A stretch of 15,677 nt of DNA from B2-G16 sp964528085 (GCA_964528085.1 CAZGRE010000034.1:1-15677); one strand, 5' to 3'. Numbered from the stretch's first letter, positions 6,699-14,270 are shown. The notes: generated from the letters alone by a model not told the origin. Numbers and translations are program-made.

Positions 6699-7033
6699 GC
6701 GATAAGGTATACGGAGCGAGGTGCCTCTCCTGCAAGAAGGTGAGCTATCCAAGGCATGCCGTCTGTCCCGAGTGCGGTGGAGAGAAATTCGAGCCGGTCA
6801 CGATCGAAGGGGAAGGAGAGGTTTTGACCTACACCGACGTCTACGCCCTGCCGATCGACTACGAGACGCGCTACCTGAGGCTCGCCATCGTCGAGTTCGA
6901 CGACGGCCTGCGCGCCACCGGCCAGCTCGAGGACGATGAGCCGAAGATCGGAAAGCGGGTCAAGGCTACGATCGGAACGGTCCGAGAGATCGGGGATCAG
7001 AAGATCAAAGGTTTGATCTTCACCCCTTTCTAG
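6695..7033 (+). CDS. DUF35 zinc-ribbon/OB-fold protein (thiolase partner)
   Basis: This 112-residue protein has a rubredoxin-like zinc ribbon with C10-x2-C13 (CLSCKK) and C24-x2-C27 (CPECGG). It is followed by an OB-fold from about residue 38 (GEGEVLTYTDVYALPIDY) to the end. DUF35 proteins pair with SCP2-type thiolases. In the archaeal thiolase/HMG-CoA synthase complex a DUF35 subunit bridges the enzymes and helps bind CoA. Its start overlaps the thiolase stop in ATGA, and GGGAGGAG lies just upstream. It is the last gene of the three-gene operon. An inverted repeat follows directly at 7039-7063. Family assignment is secure; the substrate of this complex is not known. Confidence 0.92.
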   Translation: MSDKVYGARCLSCKKVSYPRHAVCPECGGEKFEPVTIEGEGEVLTYTDVYALPIDYETRYLRLAIVEFDDGLRATGQLEDDEPKIGKRVKATIGTVREIGDQKIKGLIFTPF

Positions 7034-7038
7034 CCGCT

Positions 7039-7063
7039 CCGACACGAAGGATAGACTTGTCGG
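7039..7063. repeat. Inverted repeat between the DUF35 gene and the signalling operon
   Basis: CCGACA (7039-7044) and TGTCGG (7058-7063) are perfect 6-bp arms separated by 13 nt. The repeat starts 5 nt after the DUF35 stop, but no U-run follows, so a standard intrinsic terminator is unlikely. The right arm covers most of the candidate -35 box at 7057-7062, so an operator is equally plausible. Confidence 0.35.
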
Positions 7064-7085
7064 TATGAGGGCGATCATCTATCCT
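7057..7085 (+). promoter_or_regulatory. Candidate promoter of the c-di-GMP/two-component operon
   Basis: TTGTCG (7057-7062) and TATCCT (7080-7085) are 17 nt apart, each matching consensus at 4 of 6 positions. Transcription would start near 7092, about 43 nt before the ATG at 7135. A perfect DnaA-box sequence, TTATCCACA, lies at 7100-7108 inside the predicted leader. The match is modest and the call tentative. Confidence 0.4.
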
Positions 7086-7134
7086 AAGAGAATGGATGCT
7101 TATCCACAACGAACGGCGCAAAGGGCGTTGAGCA

Positions 7135-8880
7135 ATGCTCGAGGGTGAGAACAGACCGATCGGTTCCAGAGGAGAAGAGCAGGGCCTCCGTGCACTCGAT
7201 GCGGCAGGGATCATCCTCGTCACCCTCGGCAAAAAAGGCCGGGTGACCTCCATCAACCGGAGGGGTTGCGAGCTCCTCGGCTGCTCGCAGGAGGAGGTCG
7301 TAGGATCCGACTGGTTTGAACGGTTCATCCCTCCCCGGAATCGAAAAGAGGTCCGCGATGTGTTCGAGCGGCTCATCTCCGGCGAGGAGGAGATCGACGA
7401 ATACTTCGAAAACCCGATCCTTACGGCCGGCGGTCAGGAACGGGTGATATCGTGGCACAACACCCTATTGCGCGATGATGCCGGTAATATCGCGGGGACG
7501 ATCAGCGCCGGGATTGACATAACCGACCGGAAGCTCGCCGAGCTCGCCCTCGAAGAGAGCAGGGAACGCTACCGGAGCATCTTCGAGTCGACGACCGATG
7601 CCCTGTTCGTCTTCGACCTCGATGGGAAAATCGTCGAGGCGAACCCGAACGCATACCGGATGTACGGATACAACGAAGGGGAGCTGATCGGCCTTCCGGC
7701 GAGCGTGATCGTTCATCCCGACTACTTTCACGGGTTCGCCAACTTCCGCAGGGCGATCGAGGAGAAAGGGAGCTTTAGGTCGCGTTCGGTCAACATCCGG
7801 AAGGACGGAACCCCGATCGACGTCGAGGTGCGCGGAGCGCGGTTCACGTTCGAGGGGCGCCCCCACCTCCTCGCCCTCGTCCGCGATATCGAAGAGCAGG
7901 TGAAGTCAGAGAGGGCACTCGAGGAAGCGAGAAGGAAGGTGGAACGCCTTCATGAGGCGGCCCAACGGCTTGAGAAATGCGAGCGGGAGGAGGAGGTATA
8001 CCGGATCGCCCTCGCAGCCGCGGAGGAGATACTCGGATTCGGTATCTGCGCGATCGATATAGCGGAAGGGGACCGCCTCGTCGCCAAGGCGACCTCGAGT
8101 GGCCTTCCCAATGGGGCGAGCATCTCCATCCCCCTCTCCGAGAAGTCGCTCGCGACCAAGACGTACAAGACGGGGAAGACGTATCTATTCGGCTCGCTCG
8201 CCGAAGTTCCAGAGGCGAAACCGACGAGTGAGGATTTCAAATCCGGGATAAGCGCACCGATCGGACGCTACGGGGTGTTCCAGGTGGCGGCCACGAAGGA
8301 GAACGCATTCTCCGAGGAGGACGTCCGCCTCCTCGAGCTCCTCCTCGGGCACACGGCTCAAGCGATAGAGCGGATCCGCCTCCAGGAGGAGTTGAAGGAG
8401 CGGGCGACGCGCGACCCGCTGACCGGGGTCTACAACCGCCGCTACTTCAACGAGGTGATCGAGCAGGAGCTCGTCCGTTCACGCCGCTACGAACATCCGA
8501 TCGGCTTTCTGATGATCGACATCGACCGGTTCAAGGAGATAAACGACCGGTTCGGCCACCAGACCGGGGACAAGGTCCTGCAGGCGGTCGCCGATCTCCT
8601 CGTCGCCCAGGTCCGCGAGAGCGACATCGTCGTCCGCTACGGCGGGGACGAGTTCCTGATCATGCTGATCGAGACGGACGGAGAGACCGATGCCGTCGCC
8701 GAGCGGATCCATGCCGCCGTTGCCGAACGGAACAAGACGAACGAGCTGATCCCGTTCGCCGTCACCCTGTCGATCGGGGCTGCGCACTGGAACCCGACCT
8801 CGACCGAGCCGATCGAGCGGGTCCTCGCCGAGGCGGACAAGCGGATGTACGCCGCCAAGAGACCCAAAGGCAATGGTTAG
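7135..8880 (+). CDS. Diguanylate cyclase, PAS-PAS-GAF-GGDEF
   Basis: This 581-residue soluble protein should make cyclic di-GMP from two GTP. A first PAS domain spans about 20-130 and ends in GTISAGIDITDRK. A second PAS spans about 138-255 (ERYRSIFESTTDALFVFDLDG to LALVRDIEEQ). A short coiled coil leads to a GAF domain at about 275-412. The cyclase domain begins at DPLTGVYNRRYF (D427). It has IDIDRFKEINDRFGH around D464 and an intact GGDEF at 503-507. The product-inhibition I-site RESD lies at 494-497, exactly five residues before GGDEF, so activity with feedback control is expected. No membrane segment is seen, so the cue is probably cytoplasmic. ATG 7135 has only a weak Shine-Dalgarno; an in-frame ATG at 7096 is ruled out by a stop. 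Its last 8 nt overlap the histidine kinase gene. Confidence 0.93.
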   Translation: MLEGENRPIGSRGEEQGLRALDAAGIILVTLGKKGRVTSINRRGCELLGCSQEEVVGSDWFERFIPPRNRKEVRDVFERLISGEEEIDEYFENPILTAGGQERVISWHNTLLRDDAGNIAGTISAGIDITDRKLAELALEESRERYRSIFESTTDALFVFDLDGKIVEANPNAYRMYGYNEGELIGLPASVIVHPDYFHGFANFRRAIEEKGSFRSRSVNIRKDGTPIDVEVRGARFTFEGRPHLLALVRDIEEQVKSERALEEARRKVERLHEAAQRLEKCEREEEVYRIALAAAEEILGFGICAIDIAEGDRLVAKATSSGLPNGASISIPLSEKSLATKTYKTGKTYLFGSLAEVPEAKPTSEDFKSGISAPIGRYGVFQVAATKENAFSEEDVRLLELLLGHTAQAIERIRLQEELKERATRDPLTGVYNRRYFNEVIEQELVRSRRYEHPIGFLMIDIDRFKEINDRFGHQTGDKVLQAVADLLVAQVRESDIVVRYGGDEFLIMLIETDGETDAVAERIHAAVAERNKTNELIPFAVTLSIGAAHWNPTSTEPIERVLAEADKRMYAAKRPKGNG

Positions 8881-11800
8881 GCGCGCTCCCTTCGACCGGT
8901 CGTTCGATGAGCTCCTCGAGCTGATCCGGTTTGTCGAGCGCGTATCCACAAAGCTTCACGTTCACCGGAATGAGGAAGCGATCTACAAAGCGGTGTGTGA
9001 CGAGTTTTCCCGCTCCGGTCGGTACACGGCCTCCATCGCCCGATTGGCGGAAGACGGCAACAAACTGGAGATCGTCGCGACATCGACCACCGCGAAGCTC
9101 CTTAAGAAGGCTGAAAAGCTGGCCGGATTAAGCCCGACGGACTTCATGATCGATCTGTCCCGCTCGACGATCTACCGTCAAGCGGTCACAGGCGGGAAGA
9201 GCCTTGTCGTGGACACAGGCGAGATCCTCCGCGAACTCTTTTCGGAGCCGATCGCCCCGCTGATCACGAAAACCTTGGGTTACGAGGGGAAAAGGTCGAT
9301 CCTCGTCCCGCTCCGGGACCGGGGAAAAGTCATCGCCGTCCTCGGAATCAGCGCCCCAAGACTGGCGGAGGAGTTCATCCCTACGGTAGAGACCCTCGCT
9401 CACCACATTTCAACCGCCTTGCACGAAGTGCACGAGCGGAAGATGCGCGAGCAGACCGAGCGGGCGTTGTTCGAACAGCAACGGGAGCTCACAGCGAGAA
9501 CCCGCACCATCGAATCCATCCTCCACTCTTTCGACCTCGATCAGCGCCTTGAAACCATCCTGGAGGAGACCACGTCCTTCATCGAGGCCGAAATGGGCGG
9601 CGTCTACCTGCGCGAGGATAAAGAGGGGCTTGTGCTGCGGAAGTGGCGGGGGATCCCCGACGACATGCGCGCTCAGATCTGCTCCGTCTCCGAAGGAGGC
9701 TTCCCTCTCCCTCCGAATCCGAAAGATCCGCTTGTGGTCCACGAACGGTTGAGCGAAAAGGGCGCCATCCCCGACTTCATGAAAGCGGCTGGGATCCAAG
9801 CCCTCGGATCCTTACCCCTCACCGTTGAGAAGAAGAGCGGCACGGAGCTGATCGGTGTGCTGTTTATCGCCTGTCACCGGTACGAGGGGCTGAATGAGGA
9901 GAAGGTCCGCTCCCTGCGGGGAATGGGAGACTATTTCGCTTTGGCGATCGACCACGCCTACCAGTTCCGGCACGCAACCGAACGACTGACACGGCTGGAG
10001 ATCCTGCGGGAGATCGACCGGGCGATCATCTCGCGCCTGTCGATAGAAAGGATAATGGAGATAGTCATCAAGTGCGTTCCCCCGGAGTTGGGAGCGGATG
10101 CGGTGGCAATCAGCCTGTTCGACGGAGAAGATGGAGGCTTACGGGTTTCCAAACTCCGCCTACCGAACGGGACGATCGTCGAGGAAGAGGCGTTCGACCT
10201 CTCCGAAAGCCTCCTTCACTGGTTCGTCGAGCGACAGGAGCCGGTGATCATCCACGATCTCACCCAGGATCCACGTCTCCAGATGCACTACGACTCGATT
10301 CGAAACTATGAACTATTCTCCTACCTTGGTGTGCCCCTCGTAACGGACGGGGAGACCATCGGAATCCTTCATGTTCTGACCGTCCGTCCCGCTGTCTTCG
10401 TTCCCGAGGACGTCGGATTCTTCCAGACGCTGGCCGGGCAGGCGGCGATCGCCATCAAAAGCGCCCGGATGTTCTCGGAGATCGAGGAGGCGGAAAGGCG
10501 CTACCGGGGGATCTTTGAGAACGCCGCCGAAGGGATCTACCAGGCGACCCTCGACGGAAGACTCATCCTCGCCAACCGGGCGATGGCCCAGATCCTCGGT
10601 TATGCCTCTCCGGAGGAGCTCCTCGCCGGAGTACCCGATGTCGATCGGATCTACCTCGATCTGAACGAGAGGGATGAGTTCCTACGCATCCTCAGACGAG
10701 ACGATCTCGTATCGAGCTTCGACGCCCAGATCCGCCGCCGGGATGGAACGTCGGCCTGGATCTCCGAGTCAGCTCACATCATCTGGGATGAAGAGGGTCA
10801 GGCCCTCTACTATGTGAGCATGTGCGAGGACATCACCGCGCGGCGGGAGCTCGATGCCCTTCGCATTGCAAAGGAAGCAGCAGAAGCGGCCAATCGCGCG
10901 AAATCCCAATTCTTGGCGAACATGTCCCATGAGCTCCGCACGCCGTTAAACGCGATCATCGGGTTTTCCCAGGTCCTTCAGGACGGGTACTTCGGACCAC
11001 TCACCGATAAGCAGGCGGAATACGTGAACGATATTCTAGAGAGCGGAAAGCTCCTCCTCTCCCTGATAAACGATATCCTCGACCTCTCCAAGATCGAAGC
11101 AGGAAGGATGGAACTTGAGCTATCCCCGATAGAAATCACTGGGCTGTTGAAGGATTCCCTCGTATTGATCAAGGAGAAGGCACAGGCGCACGGGATCTCC
11201 CTCACCCTGGACATCCCTTCCGACCTGGAAGGGCTGGTGATCACCGCCGACGTCCGTAGGTTGAAACAGGTCCTGTTAAACCTCCTCTCCAATGCGGCCA
11301 AATTCACCCCCGCCGGCGGTGCGATCAAGGTAGAGGCGAGAAAACAGGAGGAGGGACTCCTGATCGGCGTCTCCGACACCGGAATCGGGATCGCTCCCGG
11401 GGATCAAGCCCAGATCTTCGAGGAGTTCTTCCAAACCGGTGGAGGGGGCAAACCGCCGGGAAGCGGACTCGGGCTTGCGATCAGCAAGCGGATCGTCGAG
11501 ATGCACGGGGGGAGGATCGGGGTGGAAAGCGCCGGGCACGGCAAGGGGAGCCGCTTCTACTTCACACTCCCGCTCAATCCCCCGGAAGGATGGAAACTTC
11601 CTTCACCGGAAGCCGTAGCGTTCTTGGAGCGGCTGGAGGCCACGCTCGAGCGGGCACGAAGGTACGGGGGGGTGTTCACCGTCTGCCGGTTGCGCGACAT
11701 CGCCGCAGATCTGCCGGGGAGGGAGGAGATCCTGAGGGATCTCGTAAAGAGGGAGTCGCGGAGATACGATTTCTGCGGGCTTGACGCAGACGGAAACGTC

Positions 11801-11980
11801 TGTTTGGTCTTCCCCGAGATCGGAAGGGAGCAGGCGAAGATCGCCTGTGACCGCATATTAGCGAAGGTGAAAGAGCTGGTGCCAGACGCAGAACTGCGCT
11901 GCCTCAAAGCGGAGTTCCCTGCGGACGGAAAAACGGTCGAGGAATTGATGGAGAACCTCGAAAACAGATCTACTCTTTAA
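8873..11980 (+). CDS. Soluble multi-sensor histidine kinase, GAF-GAF-GAF-PAS-HisKA-HATPase with a degenerate GGDEF-like tail
   Basis: This 1035-residue kinase has three GAF-like regions at about 15-190, 215-370 and 380-535, then a PAS domain at about 543-665 ending in MCEDITARRELDA. The dimerisation/phosphoacceptor domain follows, with H686 in ANMSHELRTPLNAIIGFS. The ATPase domain has N807 (NLLSNAAKFTP), D835 (DTGIGIAPGD) and the G2 box GSGLGLAISKRIVEMHGG, so it should autophosphorylate. There is no REC domain attached and no membrane segment. After residue 902 comes a tail of about 130 residues that resembles a shortened GGDEF domain without its signature. ATG 8873 overlaps the diguanylate cyclase stop by 8 nt, with AAAGG just upstream. 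The free receiver gene starts 2 nt after its stop and is the likely phosphoacceptor. Confidence 0.94.
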   Translation: MVRRAPFDRSFDELLELIRFVERVSTKLHVHRNEEAIYKAVCDEFSRSGRYTASIARLAEDGNKLEIVATSTTAKLLKKAEKLAGLSPTDFMIDLSRSTIYRQAVTGGKSLVVDTGEILRELFSEPIAPLITKTLGYEGKRSILVPLRDRGKVIAVLGISAPRLAEEFIPTVETLAHHISTALHEVHERKMREQTERALFEQQRELTARTRTIESILHSFDLDQRLETILEETTSFIEAEMGGVYLREDKEGLVLRKWRGIPDDMRAQICSVSEGGFPLPPNPKDPLVVHERLSEKGAIPDFMKAAGIQALGSLPLTVEKKSGTELIGVLFIACHRYEGLNEEKVRSLRGMGDYFALAIDHAYQFRHATERLTRLEILREIDRAIISRLSIERIMEIVIKCVPPELGADAVAISLFDGEDGGLRVSKLRLPNGTIVEEEAFDLSESLLHWFVERQEPVIIHDLTQDPRLQMHYDSIRNYELFSYLGVPLVTDGETIGILHVLTVRPAVFVPEDVGFFQTLAGQAAIAIKSARMFSEIEEAERRYRGIFENAAEGIYQATLDGRLILANRAMAQILGYASPEELLAGVPDVDRIYLDLNERDEFLRILRRDDLVSSFDAQIRRRDGTSAWISESAHIIWDEEGQALYYVSMCEDITARRELDALRIAKEAAEAANRAKSQFLANMSHELRTPLNAIIGFSQVLQDGYFGPLTDKQAEYVNDILESGKLLLSLINDILDLSKIEAGRMELELSPIEITGLLKDSLVLIKEKAQAHGISLTLDIPSDLEGLVITADVRRLKQVLLNLLSNAAKFTPAGGAIKVEARKQEEGLLIGVSDTGIGIAPGDQAQIFEEFFQTGGGGKPPGSGLGLAISKRIVEMHGGRIGVESAGHGKGSRFYFTLPLNPPEGWKLPSPEAVAFLERLEATLERARRYGGVFTVCRLRDIAADLPGREEILRDLVKRESRRYDFCGLDADGNVCLVFPEIGREQAKIACDRILAKVKELVPDAELRCLKAEFPADGKTVEELMENLENRSTL

Positions 11981-11982
11981 AA

Positions 11983-12360
11983 GTGGAGAAAAGACTAATC
12001 TTAATCGTGGACGATGATAGCCGGGGACAGAAGCTGGTCCGCGATCTCCTCCAGGCCTCCGGGTACGCAACCCTCGCTGCATCGGACGGCGAGCAGGCTC
12101 TCAAGCTGGCAAAGGAGAAGGGGCCGGACCTGATCCTGATGGACATCCGGCTTCCTCTGCTGAACGGGGTCGCCGCAATGAAGGAGTTGAAATCCGACCC
12201 CAGAACCCGGCGGATCCCGATCATCGCCGTCACCGCCTACGCGATGAGCGGGGACGAGGAACGCCTCCGTCAGCAGGGGTTCGACGATTTCCTCGCCAAA
12301 CCGCTCGACATCCACGCCCTGCTGGGGAAGGTAAGGTCCCACCTCGGTGAAGGGAGATGA
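11983..12360 (+). CDS. Single-domain response regulator (stand-alone REC)
   Basis: This 125-residue protein is a receiver domain with no output domain, like CheY or DivK. The acidic pocket is D10-D11 (IVDDDSRG), the phosphoacceptor is D54 in ILMDIRLPLLNG, the switch threonine is in AVTAYAM, and the conserved lysine is in FLAKPLD. It probably takes phosphate from the adjacent kinase and acts through protein contacts, or as a phosphate sink. The start is GTG at 11983, 2 nt after the kinase stop (TAAAAGTG). There is no Shine-Dalgarno, so reinitiation is likely. The next in-frame GTG would cut the first strand of the fold. The stop overlaps the REC-HD-GYP start in ATGA. Confidence 0.93.
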   Translation: MEKRLILIVDDDSRGQKLVRDLLQASGYATLAASDGEQALKLAKEKGPDLILMDIRLPLLNGVAAMKELKSDPRTRRIPIIAVTAYAMSGDEERLRQQGFDDFLAKPLDIHALLGKVRSHLGEGR

Positions 12361-13451
12361 TGACGGAGAAGCGGCCACGCATCCTGATCGTCGACGACGA
12401 GGAACGGAATCTGCGGCTGATGGAGGCCCTCCTCGCCCCGTTGGGGTATGCCATTGAGCTCGCCTGCAACGGGGAGGAGGCGCTCATGAAGGCAGCGGAA
12501 GCCCCGCCCGACCTGATCCTCCTCGACGTGATGATGCCCGTACTCGACGGATTCGAGGTGGCAAAGAGGCTGAAGGAGGACGAAGCCACCCAGATCATTC
12601 CGATCGTTATGGTGACTGCGCTCCATGCCGTGGAGGATCGGGTCAAAGCGATCGAGGCGGGGGCCAATGACTTCCTCAGCAAGCCGGTGGAGAAGACCGA
12701 GCTTCACGCACGCGTCCGCACGCTCCTCAATGTGAAGGCGTACAACGACCACATGCGCAATTACCAGAAGGAGCTCGAGTCCGAAGTCGCCAAGCGGACG
12801 GAGGAGCTGCGCGAAGCGATCGAGAAGGCCAAGAGGGCATCCCTCGAGACGATCTACCGCCTCGCCCGCGCGGCCGAATACAAGGATGAGGATACCGGAG
12901 CGCACATCCTCCGGATGAGCCACTATTCCGCCGCCATCGCCCGCAAGCTCGGCCTGCCCGACTCCGAGGTTGAATCGATCCTCTACGCTGCCCCGATGCA
13001 CGACGTCGGGAAGATCGGAATCCCCGACCGGATCCTCCTCAAGCCGGGGAAACTCGATCCGGAGGAGTGGGAGATCATGAAACAGCACACCGTGATCGGA
13101 GGAAGGATCCTTTCCGGCTCCGAAGCTGAGTTCATCAGACTGGCTGAGACGATCGCCCTCACCCACCATGAGAAGTGGGACGGGACCGGGTATCCCAACG
13201 GCCTCAACGGTGAAGGGATCCCGATCTCCGGCCGGATCACCGCCATCGCCGACGTGTTCGACGCCCTCACTTCAAAGAGGCCGTACAAGGAACCGTTCTC
13301 GATCGAGAAGTCGTTTTCGATCATTCAGGGAGAGCGGGGAACCCGTTTCGACCCCAAAGTCGTCGACGCGTTCTTCTCGATCACCGACGAGATCCTTACC
13401 ATTAAAGAGCGGTTCAAGTCCGAGGACGCATCCCTACAGATGACCGATTGA
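12357..13451 (+). CDS. Response regulator REC-HD-GYP, cyclic di-GMP phosphodiesterase
   Basis: This 364-residue protein has a receiver domain at 8-125, with phosphoacceptor D57 in LILLDVMMPVLDG, T87 and K109. A charged helical linker spans about 130-160 and an HD-GYP domain about 165-350. Expected metal-site residues are visible: E174, H183, H215-D216 (MHDVGKIGIPD), H244 (KQHTVIGG), H270-H271 and D299. The signature HHEKWDGTGYP is intact, which indicates hydrolysis of c-di-GMP to pGpG or GMP. Phosphorylation of D57 would be expected to control the phosphodiesterase. ATG 12357 overlaps the previous stop. The neighbouring in-frame ATG at 12360 is the alternative and sits at a better distance from GAAGGGAG. 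It is the last gene of the four-gene signalling operon. Confidence 0.95.
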   Translation: MMTEKRPRILIVDDEERNLRLMEALLAPLGYAIELACNGEEALMKAAEAPPDLILLDVMMPVLDGFEVAKRLKEDEATQIIPIVMVTALHAVEDRVKAIEAGANDFLSKPVEKTELHARVRTLLNVKAYNDHMRNYQKELESEVAKRTEELREAIEKAKRASLETIYRLARAAEYKDEDTGAHILRMSHYSAAIARKLGLPDSEVESILYAAPMHDVGKIGIPDRILLKPGKLDPEEWEIMKQHTVIGGRILSGSEAEFIRLAETIALTHHEKWDGTGYPNGLNGEGIPISGRITAIADVFDALTSKRPYKEPFSIEKSFSIIQGERGTRFDPKVVDAFFSITDEILTIKERFKSEDASLQMTD

Positions 13452-13479
13452 GCGCGGGCACGGTAACAACCGACAGACA

Positions 13480-13508
13480 TTGATATTCGTACCGATTAGC
13501 GGTACTAT
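13480..13508 (+). promoter_or_regulatory. Promoter of the mazEF-type operon
   Basis: TTGATA (13480-13485) and TACTAT (13503-13508) are separated by exactly 17 nt, matching the -35 at 5 of 6 and the -10 at 4 of 6 positions. The region is visibly AT-richer than its surroundings. Transcription would start near 13515, giving a leader of about 29 nt that contains GGAGG at 13532-13536. Confidence 0.65.
13489..13505. promoter_or_regulatory. Palindromic operator in the mazEF promoter spacer
   Basis: GTACCG (13489-13494) and CGGTAC (13500-13505) are perfect 6-bp inverted arms around a 5-nt centre, ATTAG. The site fills the spacer between -35 and -10 and covers the first half of the -10 box, so bound protein would block RNA polymerase. 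Ribbon-helix-helix antitoxins typically bind such short palindromes to repress their own operon. Its use by this antitoxin is inferred. A related GGTACGG follows at 13535-13541. Confidence 0.6.
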
Positions 13509-13543
13509 TAGTATGAACAAAGTTAGGGTTTGGAGGTACGGCG

Positions 13544-13795
13544 ATGGGGAATACGGTGAAATTGACGATAAGCCTTCCCGCTGACTTGGTGCGTCTCACC
13601 GATGAGATGGCGCAGATGGAGAAGAAACCCCGCAGCCGCGTCATCAAGGAAGCACTGACGCACTACATCAAGGAGAAGGAACGGCAGGAGATGATTGAAG
13701 GCTACCAAGAGATGGCCGCTTTGAACCGCGAGTTGGCCGAGGAATCGGAACCCGTCGTCAACGAAGTGTGGGCCGATTATGGTCACAAGGGGTGA
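13544..13795 (+). CDS. mazE: Ribbon-helix-helix antitoxin, MazE/CopG type
   Basis: This 83-residue protein starts VKLTISLPADLVRLTDEMAQ, the strand-helix pattern of ribbon-helix-helix DNA-binding proteins, followed by KKPRSRVIKEALTHYIKE as the second helix. The acidic C-terminal half from about 50 (MIEGYQEMAALNRELAEESE) is the expected toxin-neutralising part. It should bind the operator at 13489-13505 and repress the pair together with the toxin. ATG 13544 has GGAGG 7 nt upstream. The end overlaps the toxin gene by 17 nt. Codon choice looks more mixed than in neighbouring genes (fewer CTC and ATC codons by eye), which fits a mobile module. The mazE name is by partner and fold, not by close identity. 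Confidence 0.88.
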   Translation: MGNTVKLTISLPADLVRLTDEMAQMEKKPRSRVIKEALTHYIKEKERQEMIEGYQEMAALNRELAEESEPVVNEVWADYGHKG

Positions 13796-14117
13796 TATCT
13801 ACCTTGCCGACCTTAGCCCGGTGCGCGGGCATGAACAGGGTGGGCTCCGGCCGGTGCTGGTCATCCAGAACGACGTTGGAAACGAGCATTCCAGCGCGAC
13901 CATCGTTGCTGCCATCACCTCACGGACAAAGAGGCGGATGCCGGTCCACGTCACGGTTAGCGCGGAAGAAAGCGGACTTCCCAGGGATTCCATCATTCTT
14001 CTTGAACAGATCCGCACCATCGACAAGGAACGGCTGGCAAAGAAACTCGGGCGCTTGGCAAAGGAGAGGATGGAAGAAGTGAACCGCGCGTTGCAAAGGA
14101 GCCTCGATCTTCCCTAG
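13779..14117 (+). CDS. mazF: MazF/PemK-type endoribonuclease toxin
   Basis: This 112-residue toxin has the full MazF pattern. It begins VTRGDIYLADLSPVRGHEQG, then GLRPVLVIQND with catalytic-type R24, then IVAAITSRT with T47, and LLEQIRTIDKERLAKKLG near the C-terminus. R24 and T47 align with the Arg/Thr catalytic pair of B. subtilis MazF. It should cut single-stranded mRNA at a short sequence that cannot be predicted here. The ATG overlaps the antitoxin gene by 17 nt, so the toxin is translated after its antidote. The length is normal and no damage is seen, so it looks functional. Confidence 0.93.
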   Translation: MVTRGDIYLADLSPVRGHEQGGLRPVLVIQNDVGNEHSSATIVAAITSRTKRRMPVHVTVSAEESGLPRDSIILLEQIRTIDKERLAKKLGRLAKERMEEVNRALQRSLDLP

Positions 14118-14125
14118 CCGTATCA

Positions 14126-14179
14126 TGGAACGCTCGCCGGCCGGGATGATCTAGCGTCTACGCGAAGGATCCCGTTCCA
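14126..14179. repeat. Imperfect inverted repeat after mazF
   Basis: TGGAACG (14126-14132) and CGTTCCA (14173-14179) are perfect 7-bp arms. The pairing can continue inward with GGAT (14144-14147) and ATCC (14169-14172) if 14133-14143 bulges out, giving about 11 paired bases. It starts 8 nt after the mazF stop. There is no U-run, so it may be a structured RNA end, a protein-binding site or a relic boundary of the toxin-antitoxin insertion. Confidence 0.35.
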
Positions 14180-14199
14180 GGGGTACTCCTCAACGTCCC

Positions 14200-14230
14200 G
14201 GGCCGATGGTTCGTTTTCGGCCTCGCGAAC
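14200..14230. repeat. Overlapping small hairpins upstream of the last gene
   Basis: GGCCGA (14201-14206) pairs perfectly with TCGGCC (14217-14222). An alternative and mutually exclusive pairing is GTTCG (14209-14213) with CGAAC (14226-14230). Both lie before the AT-rich promoter-like stretch. Either may act as a factor-dependent terminator of the mazEF transcript. No U-run follows. Confidence 0.3.
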
Positions 14231-14240
14231 TGATAACATA

Positions 14241-14270
14241 TTGGCTGTTTGTATAAAACGATAATTATAG
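14241..14270 (+). promoter_or_regulatory. AT-rich promoter-like region of the last sensor gene
   Basis: This is the most AT-rich stretch in the window. TTGGCT (14241-14246) may be a -35 box, and TTATAG (14265-14270, spacing 18) or TATAAA (14252-14257) may be a -10 box. The boxes cannot be fixed with certainty. GGGGG at about 14270-14274 lies 3 nt before the ATG and serves as a Shine-Dalgarno-like site. Confidence 0.35.

Noticed and set aside
12270..13169. A 299-codon minus-strand open frame opposite the REC and REC-HD-GYP genes
   Set aside because: It lies wholly opposite intact, well-recognised domains, with no RBS and no family signature.
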